64,000 bases of DNA from Halorussus pelagicus (GTDB taxonomy: Archaea; Halobacteriota; Halobacteria; Halobacteriales; Haladaptataceae): positions 2,604,001 through 2,668,000 of the forward strand of contig NZ_CP035119.1 of the NCBI RefSeq assembly GCF_004087835.1, in the 5' to 3' direction. Of this stretch, positions 1 through 6,952 are shown one piece after another. Both the position numbers and the translations under genes were made by a program. The notes under the pieces are model-generated. The model was given only the letters and a program-made list of their open reading frames with translations. It searched no databases and was not told the origin of the DNA. How positions within the stretch are numbered: position 1 is the first letter of the stretch; each line of letters begins with the position of its first letter.

Positions 1-2
1 CC

Positions 3-62
3 GACTATCGAGAAGGAGTGACAGAGGAGGTGAGTAACTGGGTGGAGAGAATCCGTCGGTAG
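3..62 (+). CDS. Possible 3' end of an upstream gene (partial)
   Basis: An open frame enters from the left edge and stops at 60-62, giving about 19 residues ending in NWVERIRR, an acidic/basic amphipathic tail. Codon use is less G+C-rich at third positions than in neighbouring genes, and another frame also ends nearby at 19-21, so the reading frame is uncertain. No function can be assigned from so short a tail. Confidence 0.3.
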   Translation, partial: DYREGVTEEVSNWVERIRR

Positions 63-109
63 TCGAGTTGGTGGGTTCGACCATCCGGTTCAGCAGGAAG
101 ACGGGGCGT

Positions 110-235
110 CCGTAGCTAGCTACTGCCGACGCCACTCATTCCGCAACCGCGTCCGCTGAGCCTGCACTCGCTTCGCTCGCGCAGACCTCGCGCGCTAATG
201 GGGAGACACGAGGTCGCGCCAGCGCGCGCCGGAAT
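110..235 (-). repeat. Intergenic repeat element, copy E
   Basis: This stretch shares an exact 21-nt segment (174-194, minus sense) with the repeat at 62314-62334, and carries a CTAGCTA...GCCGACGC module near 114-137 that resembles the copy at 46135-46157. It is non-coding and lies between the partial upstream gene and the S15 leader. It belongs to a modular palindromic family seen at five places in the window. Confidence 0.6.
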
Positions 236-287
236 GATTGTTCGAACTTCTCGAAACGACGGACGTGTGAGAGCGAGGAGGACAATA

Positions 288-300
288 GGATATAGTAAAG
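288..300 (+). promoter_or_regulatory. TATA-like box ahead of the S15 operon leader
   Basis: GGATATAGTAAAG is the best TATA-like match upstream of the S15 gene. Transcription would start near 315-325, leaving a leader of about 150 nt. This contrasts with the roughly 28-base spacing seen for most genes in the window. Inference only. Confidence 0.45.
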
Positions 301-345
301 CTTTACCCTTGCAGGTGTATCCCCAAATGTACGGGAACAGCACAG

Positions 346-390
346 CCGCAAATCTGACTCGTCGGGTGCTTGCCCGACTCGGGATTGCGG
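346..390 (+). ncRNA. Structured element in the S15 leader
   Basis: Two nested stems are visible: CCGCAA at 346-351 pairs with TTGCGG at 385-390, and GTCGGG at 361-366 pairs with CCCGAC at 373-378. The element lies between the likely promoter and the S15 start codon. It could be a leader hairpin, for example an autoregulatory binding site, or part of a small RNA; nothing more is shown by the sequence. Confidence 0.35.
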
Positions 391-473
391 ACGTGCGCCG
401 CGTCAGACCGACGCATCAGCACGCATACCTCACAATCGGCGATAGCGGCCTGTGCAGTTCCAATCAGACAACT

Positions 474-941
474 ATGGCACGAATGCACACCCGCCGCCGT
501 GGCTCGTCCGACTCGGACAAGCCCGTGGCAGACGAACCGCCGGAGTGGAGCGACGTAGACGAAGACGCCATCGAAGAGCGCGTCGTCAAACTGGCCGAAC
601 AGGGCCACAGCCCGAGCCAGATCGGTCTGAAGCTTCGTGACGAGGGCGTGAAAGGCACGCCTATCCCGGACGTGAAGCTTGCGACCGGCAAGAAAGTCAC
701 CGAGATTCTCGAGGAGAACGACGCCACTGGCGACGTTCCGGAGGACCTCTACAACCTGCTTGAGCGGGCCGTCCGCCTGCGCGAGCACATGGACGAGAAC
801 CCCCAAGACGCCGCCAACAAGCGCGCGCTTCAGAACACCCAGTCGAAGGCTCGACGCCTCATCGACTACTACCGCGGCGACGAACTCAGCGTTGACTTCA
901 CGTACTCCTACGACACCGCCAAGGAAATCACCGAAGAGTAA
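474..941 (+). CDS. rps15: 30S ribosomal protein S15 (uS15)
   Basis: A 155-residue archaeal/eukaryotic-type S15, a small-subunit protein that binds 16S rRNA in the central domain. It begins MARMHTRRRGSSDSD, the usual archaeal N-terminus, and ends with the conserved SKARRLIDYYRGDELS segment near the C-terminus. The ATG at 474 is chosen because the frame stays open far upstream but the family start lies here. It is the first gene of an operon with a RecJ-like gene (5-base gap), pcc1 and rps3ae. The pairing of ribosomal protein genes with KEOPS and a RecJ relative is an established archaeal arrangement. Confidence 0.96.
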   Translation: MARMHTRRRGSSDSDKPVADEPPEWSDVDEDAIEERVVKLAEQGHSPSQIGLKLRDEGVKGTPIPDVKLATGKKVTEILEENDATGDVPEDLYNLLERAVRLREHMDENPQDAANKRALQNTQSKARRLIDYYRGDELSVDFTYSYDTAKEITEE

Positions 942-946
942 CCTGA

Positions 947-2161
947 ATGTCCACCTCGGGTCGATCCACAAGCGGTGACCACACCCACTCGGCCAGCGAC
1001 GTGGCCGCCGAACTGCGCGAGACCGACTTCGTTCGCGTCCTCGCGCGTGCCGACGGCGACTGCCTCGCGGCGGCCGGACTGCTCGCTCGCGCCTGCGCCG
1101 ACCGCGGCGTTCCGTATCAGGTTCGAGTCGGGCGATTCGGCGAGACGCTGGCTCGTCCCACAGACTCCTCTGACGAGGACTCAACGGACGCCCGCGACAC
1201 TGCTGTCGCCATCGGTCTCGACCCCGCGACGGAGGTTCACCTGCCGGGCGAGACGACCCCGGCCAGCGTGACCGCCTTCGACGCCGCGGGCGAACTCGGT
1301 GCGACCCCCGACGCCGTGCTGGCGCTCGCGGGGGTCGTCGCCGCAGGCCACCCCGCGGGAGCGGGCGAGAGCGCACACGTCCTCGAACGCGCACGCGAGG
1401 CCGGTCTCGACCGGAGACTCGGTGTCGGCGTGCCGACCGACGACCTCGTGGACGGACTCGCACACTCGACGCTCGCGCACGCCGACTACTCCGGCGACAG
1501 CGAGACCGTACAGGCCGCGCTCGCCGAACTCGGCCTGCCCGCGGAACTCGACGAGGCGGCCCACCGAGCGGTCGCCTCGGAGTTCGCGCTCGCGGTCGCG
1601 GGCCGAGAGGGCGCGACCGACCGCGCCGCCGAGACCGTCGAGCGCGCGCTCCGGCCGCACGCGATTCCGGACGAGGAGTCCGGCGACGCGGGGACGGCGA
1701 GCGCACCGTTCGCCACGGTCGAAGGCTACGCCGACGTGCTGGAAGCCGCCGCGCGCGAGCGACCGGGAACCGGCGTCGCGCTGGCGCTCGGTCACGACGC
1801 TCGCGCCGACGCGCTCGATGCGTGGCGCGACCACGCCGAGCGCGCTCACGCGGTTCTGCGCGAGGGCACGACTGGCCGGTACGACGGCCTGTTCGTGCTT
1901 CGCACGGAGAGCGCTCCCGTCGAGACGGTTGCCCGTCTCCTGCGGGACTTCCGGTCGCCCGAACCCGTCGCGCTCGTCGTCGGCGAGTCCGAGGCCGCCG
2001 CGATTGCGGTCGCGGACTCAGCCGTCGGCGCGGCGACGACCGAGGCCGCACGAGCGGTCGGCGGGACGGGTGGCGGTACGCCGACCCGTGGCTACGCGCG
2101 ATTCGACCCCGAGACGGACACCAAGGATTTCCTTGCCGCCTTCCGGGAGGCCAGACAATGA
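947..2161 (+). CDS. RecJ-like (DHH-superfamily-related) protein, apparently degenerate
   Basis: A 404-residue acidic protein between S15 and Pcc1, the position where haloarchaeal genomes carry a gene annotated as RecJ-like exonuclease. A motif-I-like ADGDCLAAAG (D36, D38) is visible. I cannot find a DHH motif or a convincing DHHA1 GGGH motif; the nearest is a glycine-rich GGTGGG close to the C-terminus. Catalysis is therefore doubtful, and a structural role in replication or repair, like non-catalytic archaeal RecJ relatives that bind GINS/Cdc45-type complexes, is possible. Its stop overlaps the pcc1 start as ATGA. Confidence 0.72.
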   Translation: MSTSGRSTSGDHTHSASDVAAELRETDFVRVLARADGDCLAAAGLLARACADRGVPYQVRVGRFGETLARPTDSSDEDSTDARDTAVAIGLDPATEVHLPGETTPASVTAFDAAGELGATPDAVLALAGVVAAGHPAGAGESAHVLERAREAGLDRRLGVGVPTDDLVDGLAHSTLAHADYSGDSETVQAALAELGLPAELDEAAHRAVASEFALAVAGREGATDRAAETVERALRPHAIPDEESGDAGTASAPFATVEGYADVLEAAARERPGTGVALALGHDARADALDAWRDHAERAHAVLREGTTGRYDGLFVLRTESAPVETVARLLRDFRSPEPVALVVGESEAAAIAVADSAVGAATTEAARAVGGTGGGTPTRGYARFDPETDTKDFLAAFREARQ

Positions 2162-2454
2162 CTGGTCGCTCCGACTCCGAACAGTCGGCCGGGCGCTCGG
2201 CGACGATTCGGTCGCGGGTCGAGAACGCCGAGATTCTGGCGGCGTCGGTTCGACCCGACAACACGACCGAAATCGATACGCGAGTCGAGCGCGACGACGG
2301 CGTCGCGTCGGTCGTGACGACCGCCGAGCGCGAGACGACCGGCGGTCTCCGGAGTACGATAGATGACTACGTGGTGAACCTCGCGGTGGCGCAGGAAGTC
2401 GTACAGATAGCCAATCGATTCACAGCAGACGCAGACAACACAACCCAATCATGA
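2158..2454 (+). CDS. pcc1: KEOPS complex subunit Pcc1
   Basis: A 98-residue protein matching the small Pcc1 fold: a central ETTGGLRSTIDDYVVNLAVA segment followed by a helical tail. Pcc1 is the dimerisation subunit of KEOPS, which makes the t6A modification at position 37 of ANN-decoding tRNAs together with Kae1, Bud32 and Cgi121. The start ATG overlaps the stop of the RecJ-like gene and its own stop overlaps the S3Ae start as ATGA, so translation is probably coupled. The first 20 residues are low-complexity and may be a lineage-specific extension. Confidence 0.88.
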   Translation: MTGRSDSEQSAGRSATIRSRVENAEILAASVRPDNTTEIDTRVERDDGVASVVTTAERETTGGLRSTIDDYVVNLAVAQEVVQIANRFTADADNTTQS

Positions 2455-3086
2455 GCGAACGATCCGTATCCAAGCAGAAACACGAGAAGCGGTGGTACAC
2501 CATCCACGCTCCCCAGCAGTTCGACCGACAGGAGCTCGGTGGCACCCCCGCAGACGAACCGGATAAAGTTCTCGGTCGCAACATCGAGACGACGCTGGGC
2601 GAGCTGAAAGGCGACGCCAGCGAGAACAACACCAAGCTCACGTTCAAAATCAACGACGTGGGAAGCGACTCGGCGTACACCGAGTTCATCAAGCACGAAC
2701 TGACCCGCGACTACCTGCGGAGTCTCGTGCGACGCGGTGCCTCGAAGGTCGAGGCGTACATCACGGTCCTGACGACCGACGACTACCGCGTCCAGATTCA
2801 GCCCGTCGCGTTCACGACCAAGGACGCCGACGCGAGCCAAGAGCAGGCCATCCGCCGGACGATGATCGACATCGTCGAGGAGGCCGCCGAGGACCGCACC
2901 TTCGAGGACCTCATCGACAGCGTGGTCGAGGGGCGGCTCTCGTCGGCTATCTACGGCGAGGCCAAGACCATCTACCCGCTCCGCCGCGTCGAGATTCAGA
3001 AGACGACGCTGGAAGCCCGTCCCGAAGAGGTCGCCGCCGAGGAAGAGACCTCCGTGGACGTGGACGACGACGAAGTCGAAGTCTAA
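2451..3086 (+). CDS. rps3ae: 30S ribosomal protein S3Ae (eS1)
   Basis: A 211-residue eS1/S3Ae, a small-subunit protein found in archaea and eukaryotes near the mRNA exit. Visible family features include KQKHEKRWYTIHAP at the N-terminus, LTFKINDVGSDSAYTEFIKHELTRDYLRSLVRR in the centre (residues about 63-95) and YPLRRVEIQKTTLE near the end, followed by an acidic tail typical of halophiles. The start ATG overlaps the pcc1 stop. It is the last gene of the four-gene operon; a T-rich stretch follows directly. Confidence 0.95.
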   Translation: MSERSVSKQKHEKRWYTIHAPQQFDRQELGGTPADEPDKVLGRNIETTLGELKGDASENNTKLTFKINDVGSDSAYTEFIKHELTRDYLRSLVRRGASKVEAYITVLTTDDYRVQIQPVAFTTKDADASQEQAIRRTMIDIVEEAAEDRTFEDLIDSVVEGRLSSAIYGEAKTIYPLRRVEIQKTTLEARPEEVAAEEETSVDVDDDEVEV

Positions 3087-3100
3087 ACCACATTTGGTCA

Positions 3101-3126
3101 CCGGTTTTATCCTATTTTTATTTATA
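3101..3126 (+). terminator. T-rich terminator after the S15-S3Ae operon
   Basis: Short T runs (GGTTTTATCC, then TATTTTTATTTATA) start about 15 bases after the S3Ae stop codon. Archaeal intrinsic termination relies on such oligo-T tracts. The same sequence also begins the A+T-rich segment that carries the next gene, so composition alone may explain it. Confidence 0.5.
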
Positions 3127-3185
3127 GGTCATTTTCACCGAGTATCTAGTGAGGGATAAGTAATAATTTAAGCGATTATGGACGT

Positions 3186-3641
3186 GTGAAAGTGATGCTT
3201 GAGACATTAATTCTTGTCTTAGCCATGGCCATTTGTGGCTTCGTCGCGTATTTTGTATTTATGAAAATAGGATCAAAAGAAGAAGCTGCAACGTTAAGCG
3301 TTGCAGCAATGGTTAGTATATCTATACTCGTGGCCCAATATAACCTTCTTTCGTTTAATCCACTGCAGCGATACTCAGGGGCGTATGCTGCGATGGGTTC
3401 AATAACAGTAGGCTTGGCTGCAGAAGTAGAAGCCTCTGAGAGGTTCCAGCCAAAACTATCTGAGAAAGCCTACGAAGTCGCTTGGTTCTTTTTGGTAGTA
3501 GGCAGTATGGCTGCTGTCGGTTTGTTGATGTGGGCCTGTAATTATATACTCGGAATACCAGTAGACATTTTCGTAGCTCTATTACCGGGGTATTGGATGT
3601 ATTATCGAATGTCTCAACAGGATAACTTTAGTAAAAGATAG
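3186..3641 (+). CDS. A+T-rich hypothetical membrane protein
   Basis: A 151-residue protein of unknown function with several hydrophobic segments (about residues 4-26, 36-52, 98-122 and 126-140) and a short basic C-terminus. The GTG at 3186 gives MKVMLET; the in-frame ATG at 3195 is an alternative start. One 60-base line inside it (3241-3300) has 22 G or C bases, about 37%, far below the neighbouring genes, and codons are A/T-ending. This suggests acquisition from a low-G+C source such as a virus or plasmid. It converges with the cupredoxin gene 24 bases away. Confidence 0.7.
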   Translation: MKVMLETLILVLAMAICGFVAYFVFMKIGSKEEAATLSVAAMVSISILVAQYNLLSFNPLQRYSGAYAAMGSITVGLAAEVEASERFQPKLSEKAYEVAWFFLVVGSMAAVGLLMWACNYILGIPVDIFVALLPGYWMYYRMSQQDNFSKR

Positions 3642-3665
3642 AACGCTTTTGTTTTATACAGGAGA

Positions 3666-4091
3666 TTACTCCGTCACCACGACTTTCCCGACCATCCCCT
3701 CCGGTTCGTGGGGGATGCAGTAGTAGTGGTAGTCGCCGGGAATCTCGAAGGTGTGTTCGTACGTCGTCCCCGACTCGATGTACCCTCCGAACCCGTCCTG
3801 CCAGCCATCGACGGCGTCCGCCTCCGAGTCGAAACCGCCCGACGAGAAGTAGTCGGCGTCGTCGGGAATCTGGTTCTCGTAGGCCGTTACGGTGTGTCTA
3901 CGGTTGCCCGTGTTCGCCCAAACGACGGTTTCACCGACCGAGACCTCGATTTCGGCGGGCCGGAAGAACGCCGACCCCATGCCCACGTCGTAGTCGGTCG
4001 CTTCGTTGTTCCCGCCGCCGAGGGCGCTACACCCGGCTACCCCGACTGCTGTGACGGTCGCGGCCCCGGCGAGGAAGGTTCGGCGGTTCAT
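3666..4091 (-). CDS. Halocyanin-like blue copper lipoprotein
   Basis: A 141-residue exported cupredoxin. The N-terminus NRRTFLAGAATVTAVGVAGC has a twin-arginine motif and a lipobox cysteine at about residue 21, so it is probably Tat-exported and lipid-anchored outside the membrane. Type 1 copper ligands can be read as His in NRRHTVTAY and Cys, His and Met in YYCIPHEPEGM. Such proteins shuttle electrons at the cell surface. No redox partner is adjacent. A second cupredoxin lies at 37105-37701. Confidence 0.9.
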   Translation of the reverse strand: MNRRTFLAGAATVTAVGVAGCSALGGGNNEATDYDVGMGSAFFRPAEIEVSVGETVVWANTGNRRHTVTAYENQIPDDADYFSSGGFDSEADAVDGWQDGFGGYIESGTTYEHTFEIPGDYHYYCIPHEPEGMVGKVVVTE

Positions 4092-4201
4092 GTCGGTGGC
4101 TCGGCGTTCAAGCGATTTAGGTCATGCGAAAGCGGGTCCCGGAACCGTCGGCCGCGACTCGAACCCCGAGCGCGACCCTACCCGCCGAGCGAGAGTCGTC
4201 C

Positions 4202-4211
4202 GGATATAAAG
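4202..4211 (+). promoter_or_regulatory. TATA-like box for the archaetidylserine synthase gene
   Basis: GGATATAAAG lies about 37 bases before the ATG at 4244, giving a short leader. It is the strongest TATA-like match in the gap between this gene and the divergent cupredoxin gene. Confidence 0.55.
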
Positions 4212-4243
4212 ACGTATCAACGGCCACCGCACACCCGACACGT

Positions 4244-4999
4244 ATGGAACCCCGCTTCGTCGGTCGGCTCGGCGTCGCCGACGCGGTGACGGTCGCCAAC
4301 GCCGCGCTCGGCTTCCTCGCGGCCGTCGCCGCGACCATCGACCCGGAACTGGCCGCCCGGTTGGTGTTGCTCGCGGCGGTCGCCGACGGTCTCGACGGCG
4401 TCGTCGCCCGGACGTTGGGTAGCACGCCCGCGGGCGAGTATCTGGACTCGCTGGCGGACGTGGCCTCGTTCGGCGTCGCGCCAGCCATGCTCGTGTTCGT
4501 CGTCGCGCGCGAGCGGTGGGCACTGACCGACCCCTCCGCGGTGGCCGTCGCGGTCTTCGCGGTGCCCGCGTTGTTCGTGGCGATGGCGGTCGTCCGACTC
4601 GGACTCTACACCGCCTACGACGTGGGTAACGGACACACCGAGGGCGTCCCGAGTACGCTCGCGGGGACGCTTCTCGCCGCGAGCGTGCTGGCGGGCGTCG
4701 AGGACGCCACAGTCCTGCTGGCGGCCGCGGGTGCCTTCGCGTACCTGATGGTGACGAACGTGACGTATCCGGACCTCTTCGCGCGTGACGCGTTGGCGAT
4801 GGGTGGTTTACAGGCGCTGGCCATCCTCGTTCCGGCCGCCTTCGGCCGGGCGTTCCCCCGACTCCTGCTCGCGGCGGCGCTGGCGTATCTTCTGCTCGGC
4901 CCGCGATTCTACTGGCGGGAGACCGACTGCGACCTCGACGCGCGCGAGGTCGAGGGCCGGAGGTCGGCGACCCGCGAGGGTGAAGGGAAACGCTCTTGA
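4244..4999 (+). CDS. pssA: CDP-alcohol phosphatidyltransferase, archaetidylserine synthase-like
   Basis: A 251-residue integral membrane enzyme with the complete CDP-alcohol phosphotransferase signature: DGLDG, AR, G and then D...D spaced as in the family, spanning about residues 47-70. Several further hydrophobic helices follow. It is expected to transfer an alcohol, probably serine, onto CDP-archaeol in the cytoplasmic membrane. The sequence resembles the haloarchaeal archaetidylserine synthases tied to archaeosortase-dependent lipid anchoring of S-layer proteins, but that specific role is inferred. The C-terminal 20 residues are charged and cytoplasmic. Confidence 0.82.
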   Translation: MEPRFVGRLGVADAVTVANAALGFLAAVAATIDPELAARLVLLAAVADGLDGVVARTLGSTPAGEYLDSLADVASFGVAPAMLVFVVARERWALTDPSAVAVAVFAVPALFVAMAVVRLGLYTAYDVGNGHTEGVPSTLAGTLLAASVLAGVEDATVLLAAAGAFAYLMVTNVTYPDLFARDALAMGGLQALAILVPAAFGRAFPRLLLAAALAYLLLGPRFYWRETDCDLDAREVEGRRSATREGEGKRS

Positions 5000-5024
5000 G
5001 GTGTACGCACCGAGTTTTGCACAT

Positions 5025-5060
5025 ATGAGTCCGGTAAGCCTTGCGGGGTGGGACGAATGA
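5025..5060 (+). CDS. Upstream mini-ORF (11 residues) overlapping the HEAT-protein start
   Basis: ATG at 5025 opens an 11-codon frame (MSPVSLAGWDE) whose TGA at 5058-5060 overlaps the ATG of the HEAT-repeat gene as ATGA. This is the same overlap geometry as in the operons of this window. It may be a translational-coupling leader or chance. It lies 25 bases after the archaetidylserine synthase stop. Confidence 0.35.
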   Translation: MSPVSLAGWDE

Positions 5061-6355
5061 GCGACGAGGACAACGCGGGCGAGGAGACCGAGGAAGCGCC
5101 GGAGACCGAACAGTCCGAGGAGACCGAACTCGACACGACGCCGCTCTCCGAGGAGGAGCTAGAGGAAGAACTCGACGCCGCCGAGAGCGACCTCGAAGCG
5201 GCCGAAACCGAGGCCGACCTCGACGAGGTTGAGGCGCATCTCGACGAAATCGAGGGACACCTCGAAGACGCCGATCTCCCGGAACCCGACGACGAGGACG
5301 AGGAGGGTCCCCGCGAGCAGTTCGAGGGCCGTCTCTCGGACCTCCAAAGCGACCTCGAAGACGCCCGCGGTCCCTACGCCGAGGACGTTGTCGAGGACGT
5401 GAGCGCGTCCGGAACCACCGTCGAGGACACCGAGTGGACCGACACGGGCCGCGAGGAACTGGCCGAAGTGGTCGAGGCCTTCATCGCGGACGTAGAAGAG
5501 ATTCTGGGCGTCTCCATCTCTGCGACCGTCTCGACGGGCGTGACCGACATCGCGGGCGCTATCGACGACGCCGCGGTCGAAATCGGCGAGGCGGGACTCG
5601 ACCCCGACGAGGACGCCGAAACCATCGCGGACCTACAGGAAGCGGCCGCCGACCTCGACGCTGGCGTCGAGGCCGCCGAGGAGTGGGACGACCTCGAAAC
5701 CCGCGAGCAGTTGCAGGCACAGGGTTTCTACGACGTTCTCGACCACCGCAAGGACTACCCGCCGGAGTGGCACGCGCTGAAGGTCTGGGAGAAGCGCGGC
5801 CGCGCGGACATGGTGTTGCTCGCGCTCGACAACCTCCAGTCGAACTTCATGGAGGAACACTGCAAGGAGGCGCTCGTCCGAATGGGCCACCCCGACTCGC
5901 TGGAGAAGATGACGGAACTCGCCCAGCGCCGAGACGAGTACGCGATTCGGACGCTCGGCAAAATCGGCGACAAGGAAGGTCTCGACGCGGTACTCGACTA
6001 CGTGGATTCGGACCCCGGTCTCGCCAAGCCCGCGCTCAAGGCGGTCGGCGAAATCGGTAGCGAGGAGGCGACCCAAGACGTTGCCGACCGACTCGCGGCC
6101 GACAACTCAGAAGTGCGAAGTCAGGCCGCCCGCACGCTCGGTCTCATCGGCGACACGCGTGCCATCGACCCGCTCGCGGACCTGCTCGAAGACGACGAGG
6201 CCGACGAGGTTCGGGCCAGCGCGGCGTGGGCGCTCAACCAAATCGGCACCGAGCGCGCACTCGAAGCAGTCCGACCATACGCCGACGACCGGGCGTACCT
6301 CGTGCAGGCCGAAGCCGAGAAAGCAGTCGAGAGCGAGCGCCAAACAGCGGCATAA
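5057..6355 (+). CDS. HEAT-repeat domain protein
   Basis: A 432-residue soluble, very acidic protein. Residues 1-110 are Glu/Asp-rich, probably a flexible or coiled-coil region. The C-terminal part (about 260-425) contains HEAT-type helical repeats such as ALVRMGHPDSLEKM, AIRTLGKIGDKEGLDAVLDY, ALKAVGEIGSEEATQDV, AARTLGLIGDTRAIDPLADL and AAWALNQIGTERALEAV. These repeats form a protein-interaction scaffold; no catalytic motif is seen and the partner is unknown. ATG 5057 is preferred; GTG 5048 would add three residues. Confidence 0.85.
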   Translation: MSDEDNAGEETEEAPETEQSEETELDTTPLSEEELEEELDAAESDLEAAETEADLDEVEAHLDEIEGHLEDADLPEPDDEDEEGPREQFEGRLSDLQSDLEDARGPYAEDVVEDVSASGTTVEDTEWTDTGREELAEVVEAFIADVEEILGVSISATVSTGVTDIAGAIDDAAVEIGEAGLDPDEDAETIADLQEAAADLDAGVEAAEEWDDLETREQLQAQGFYDVLDHRKDYPPEWHALKVWEKRGRADMVLLALDNLQSNFMEEHCKEALVRMGHPDSLEKMTELAQRRDEYAIRTLGKIGDKEGLDAVLDYVDSDPGLAKPALKAVGEIGSEEATQDVADRLAADNSEVRSQAARTLGLIGDTRAIDPLADLLEDDEADEVRASAAWALNQIGTERALEAVRPYADDRAYLVQAEAEKAVESERQTAA

Positions 6356-6486
6356 GCCGCGACTACCGCCGGAGTCGTCTTCCGGTCCCGGATTTGCGGT
6401 CGAGTTAGTCTGACGGTACCGTTCGATATCGACATTACTCACACAATAACAAAGCGACGGCTATTCGTCCTAATACGTACGCAAGT

Positions 6487-6642
6487 ATGGCGTACGAACC
6501 GAAAACGGTCGGGCGCTGTCCAAACTGCGACGAAGTGATTACTCGTGACTGGCTTCTCATCGAGTACGAGTCCGACGGCCGCCCCGCCCGCTTCGCCGAG
6601 TGTCCCGACTGTCGGAACGTCGTCCACCCCTCAGCCGAGTAG
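6487..6642 (+). CDS. Small zinc-ribbon protein
   Basis: A 51-residue protein, MAYEPKTVGRCPNCDEVITRD..., ending FAECPDCRNVVHPSAE. Two CxxC pairs (CPNC and CPDC) about 29 residues apart form a probable single zinc ribbon. Such tiny haloarchaeal zinc proteins are common and mostly uncharacterised; nucleic-acid or protein binding is possible. It overlaps the 3' end of the convergent membrane-protein gene by 12 bases. Confidence 0.75.
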   Translation: MAYEPKTVGRCPNCDEVITRDWLLIEYESDGRPARFAECPDCRNVVHPSAE

Positions 6643-6873
6643 CGCCGCGACGAACTGCACGGCGAAGGCGACGATGAGAAGGAACGCGCCGATGCGACCG
6701 ATCCAGGTATGTTCGGTCACTTCCATCGGCGAGATGTCGAGGCTGTAGTCGTTGTACTCCTCGCTATACTCAACGTAGGTCGGCAGTTGGAAGAACTCGA
6801 AGAAGACCAACGCCGCGCCGAGCGCACCGAGCGCGTATCCCGAGAGTTCGAGCGCCAGCACCAAGTCCACCAT
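6631..6873 (-). CDS. Small two-helix membrane protein
   Basis: An 80-residue protein beginning MVDLVLALELSGYALGALG, with hydrophobic helices at about residues 3-26 and 58-78 around an acidic, tyrosine-containing loop (YVEYSEEYNDY). The ATG at 6873 is chosen because the upstream extension overlaps the promoter and 5' end of the divergent PLD-like gene. Function is unknown. Its 3' end overlaps the zinc-ribbon gene by 12 bases in convergent orientation. Confidence 0.65.
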   Translation of the reverse strand: MVDLVLALELSGYALGALGAALVFFEFFQLPTYVEYSEEYNDYSLDISPMEVTEHTWIGRIGAFLLIVAFAVQFVAALLG

Positions 6874-6920
6874 ATTCACACCGGCGAACCTATCGAGCAA
6901 AAATCCACCGGTCCCCGAGG

Positions 6921-6928
6921 GTTTAAAT
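6921..6928 (+). promoter_or_regulatory. TATA-like box for the PLD-like gene
   Basis: GTTTAAAT lies about 28 bases before the GTG start at 6953, the spacing expected for a leaderless archaeal transcript. This supports the GTG start. Confidence 0.65.
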
Positions 6929-6952
6929 CGGAACGGGCGACCAACCCTTCCC

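Noticed and set aside
61-110. tRNA-like GGGTTCGACCATCC near the left edge
   Set aside because: The T-arm stem does not pair fully and no acceptor, D or anticodon arms can be folded around it.
303-2264. Long minus-strand open frame of 653 codons across S15 and the RecJ-like gene
   Set aside because: It is antisense to well-supported genes and its translation is Arg/Pro/Ser-rich low-complexity, the usual mirror of G+C-rich codons.
4122-5024. Minus-strand open frame opposite the archaetidylserine synthase
   Set aside because: Arg-rich composition and complete overlap with a gene that has the full CDP-alcohol motif.
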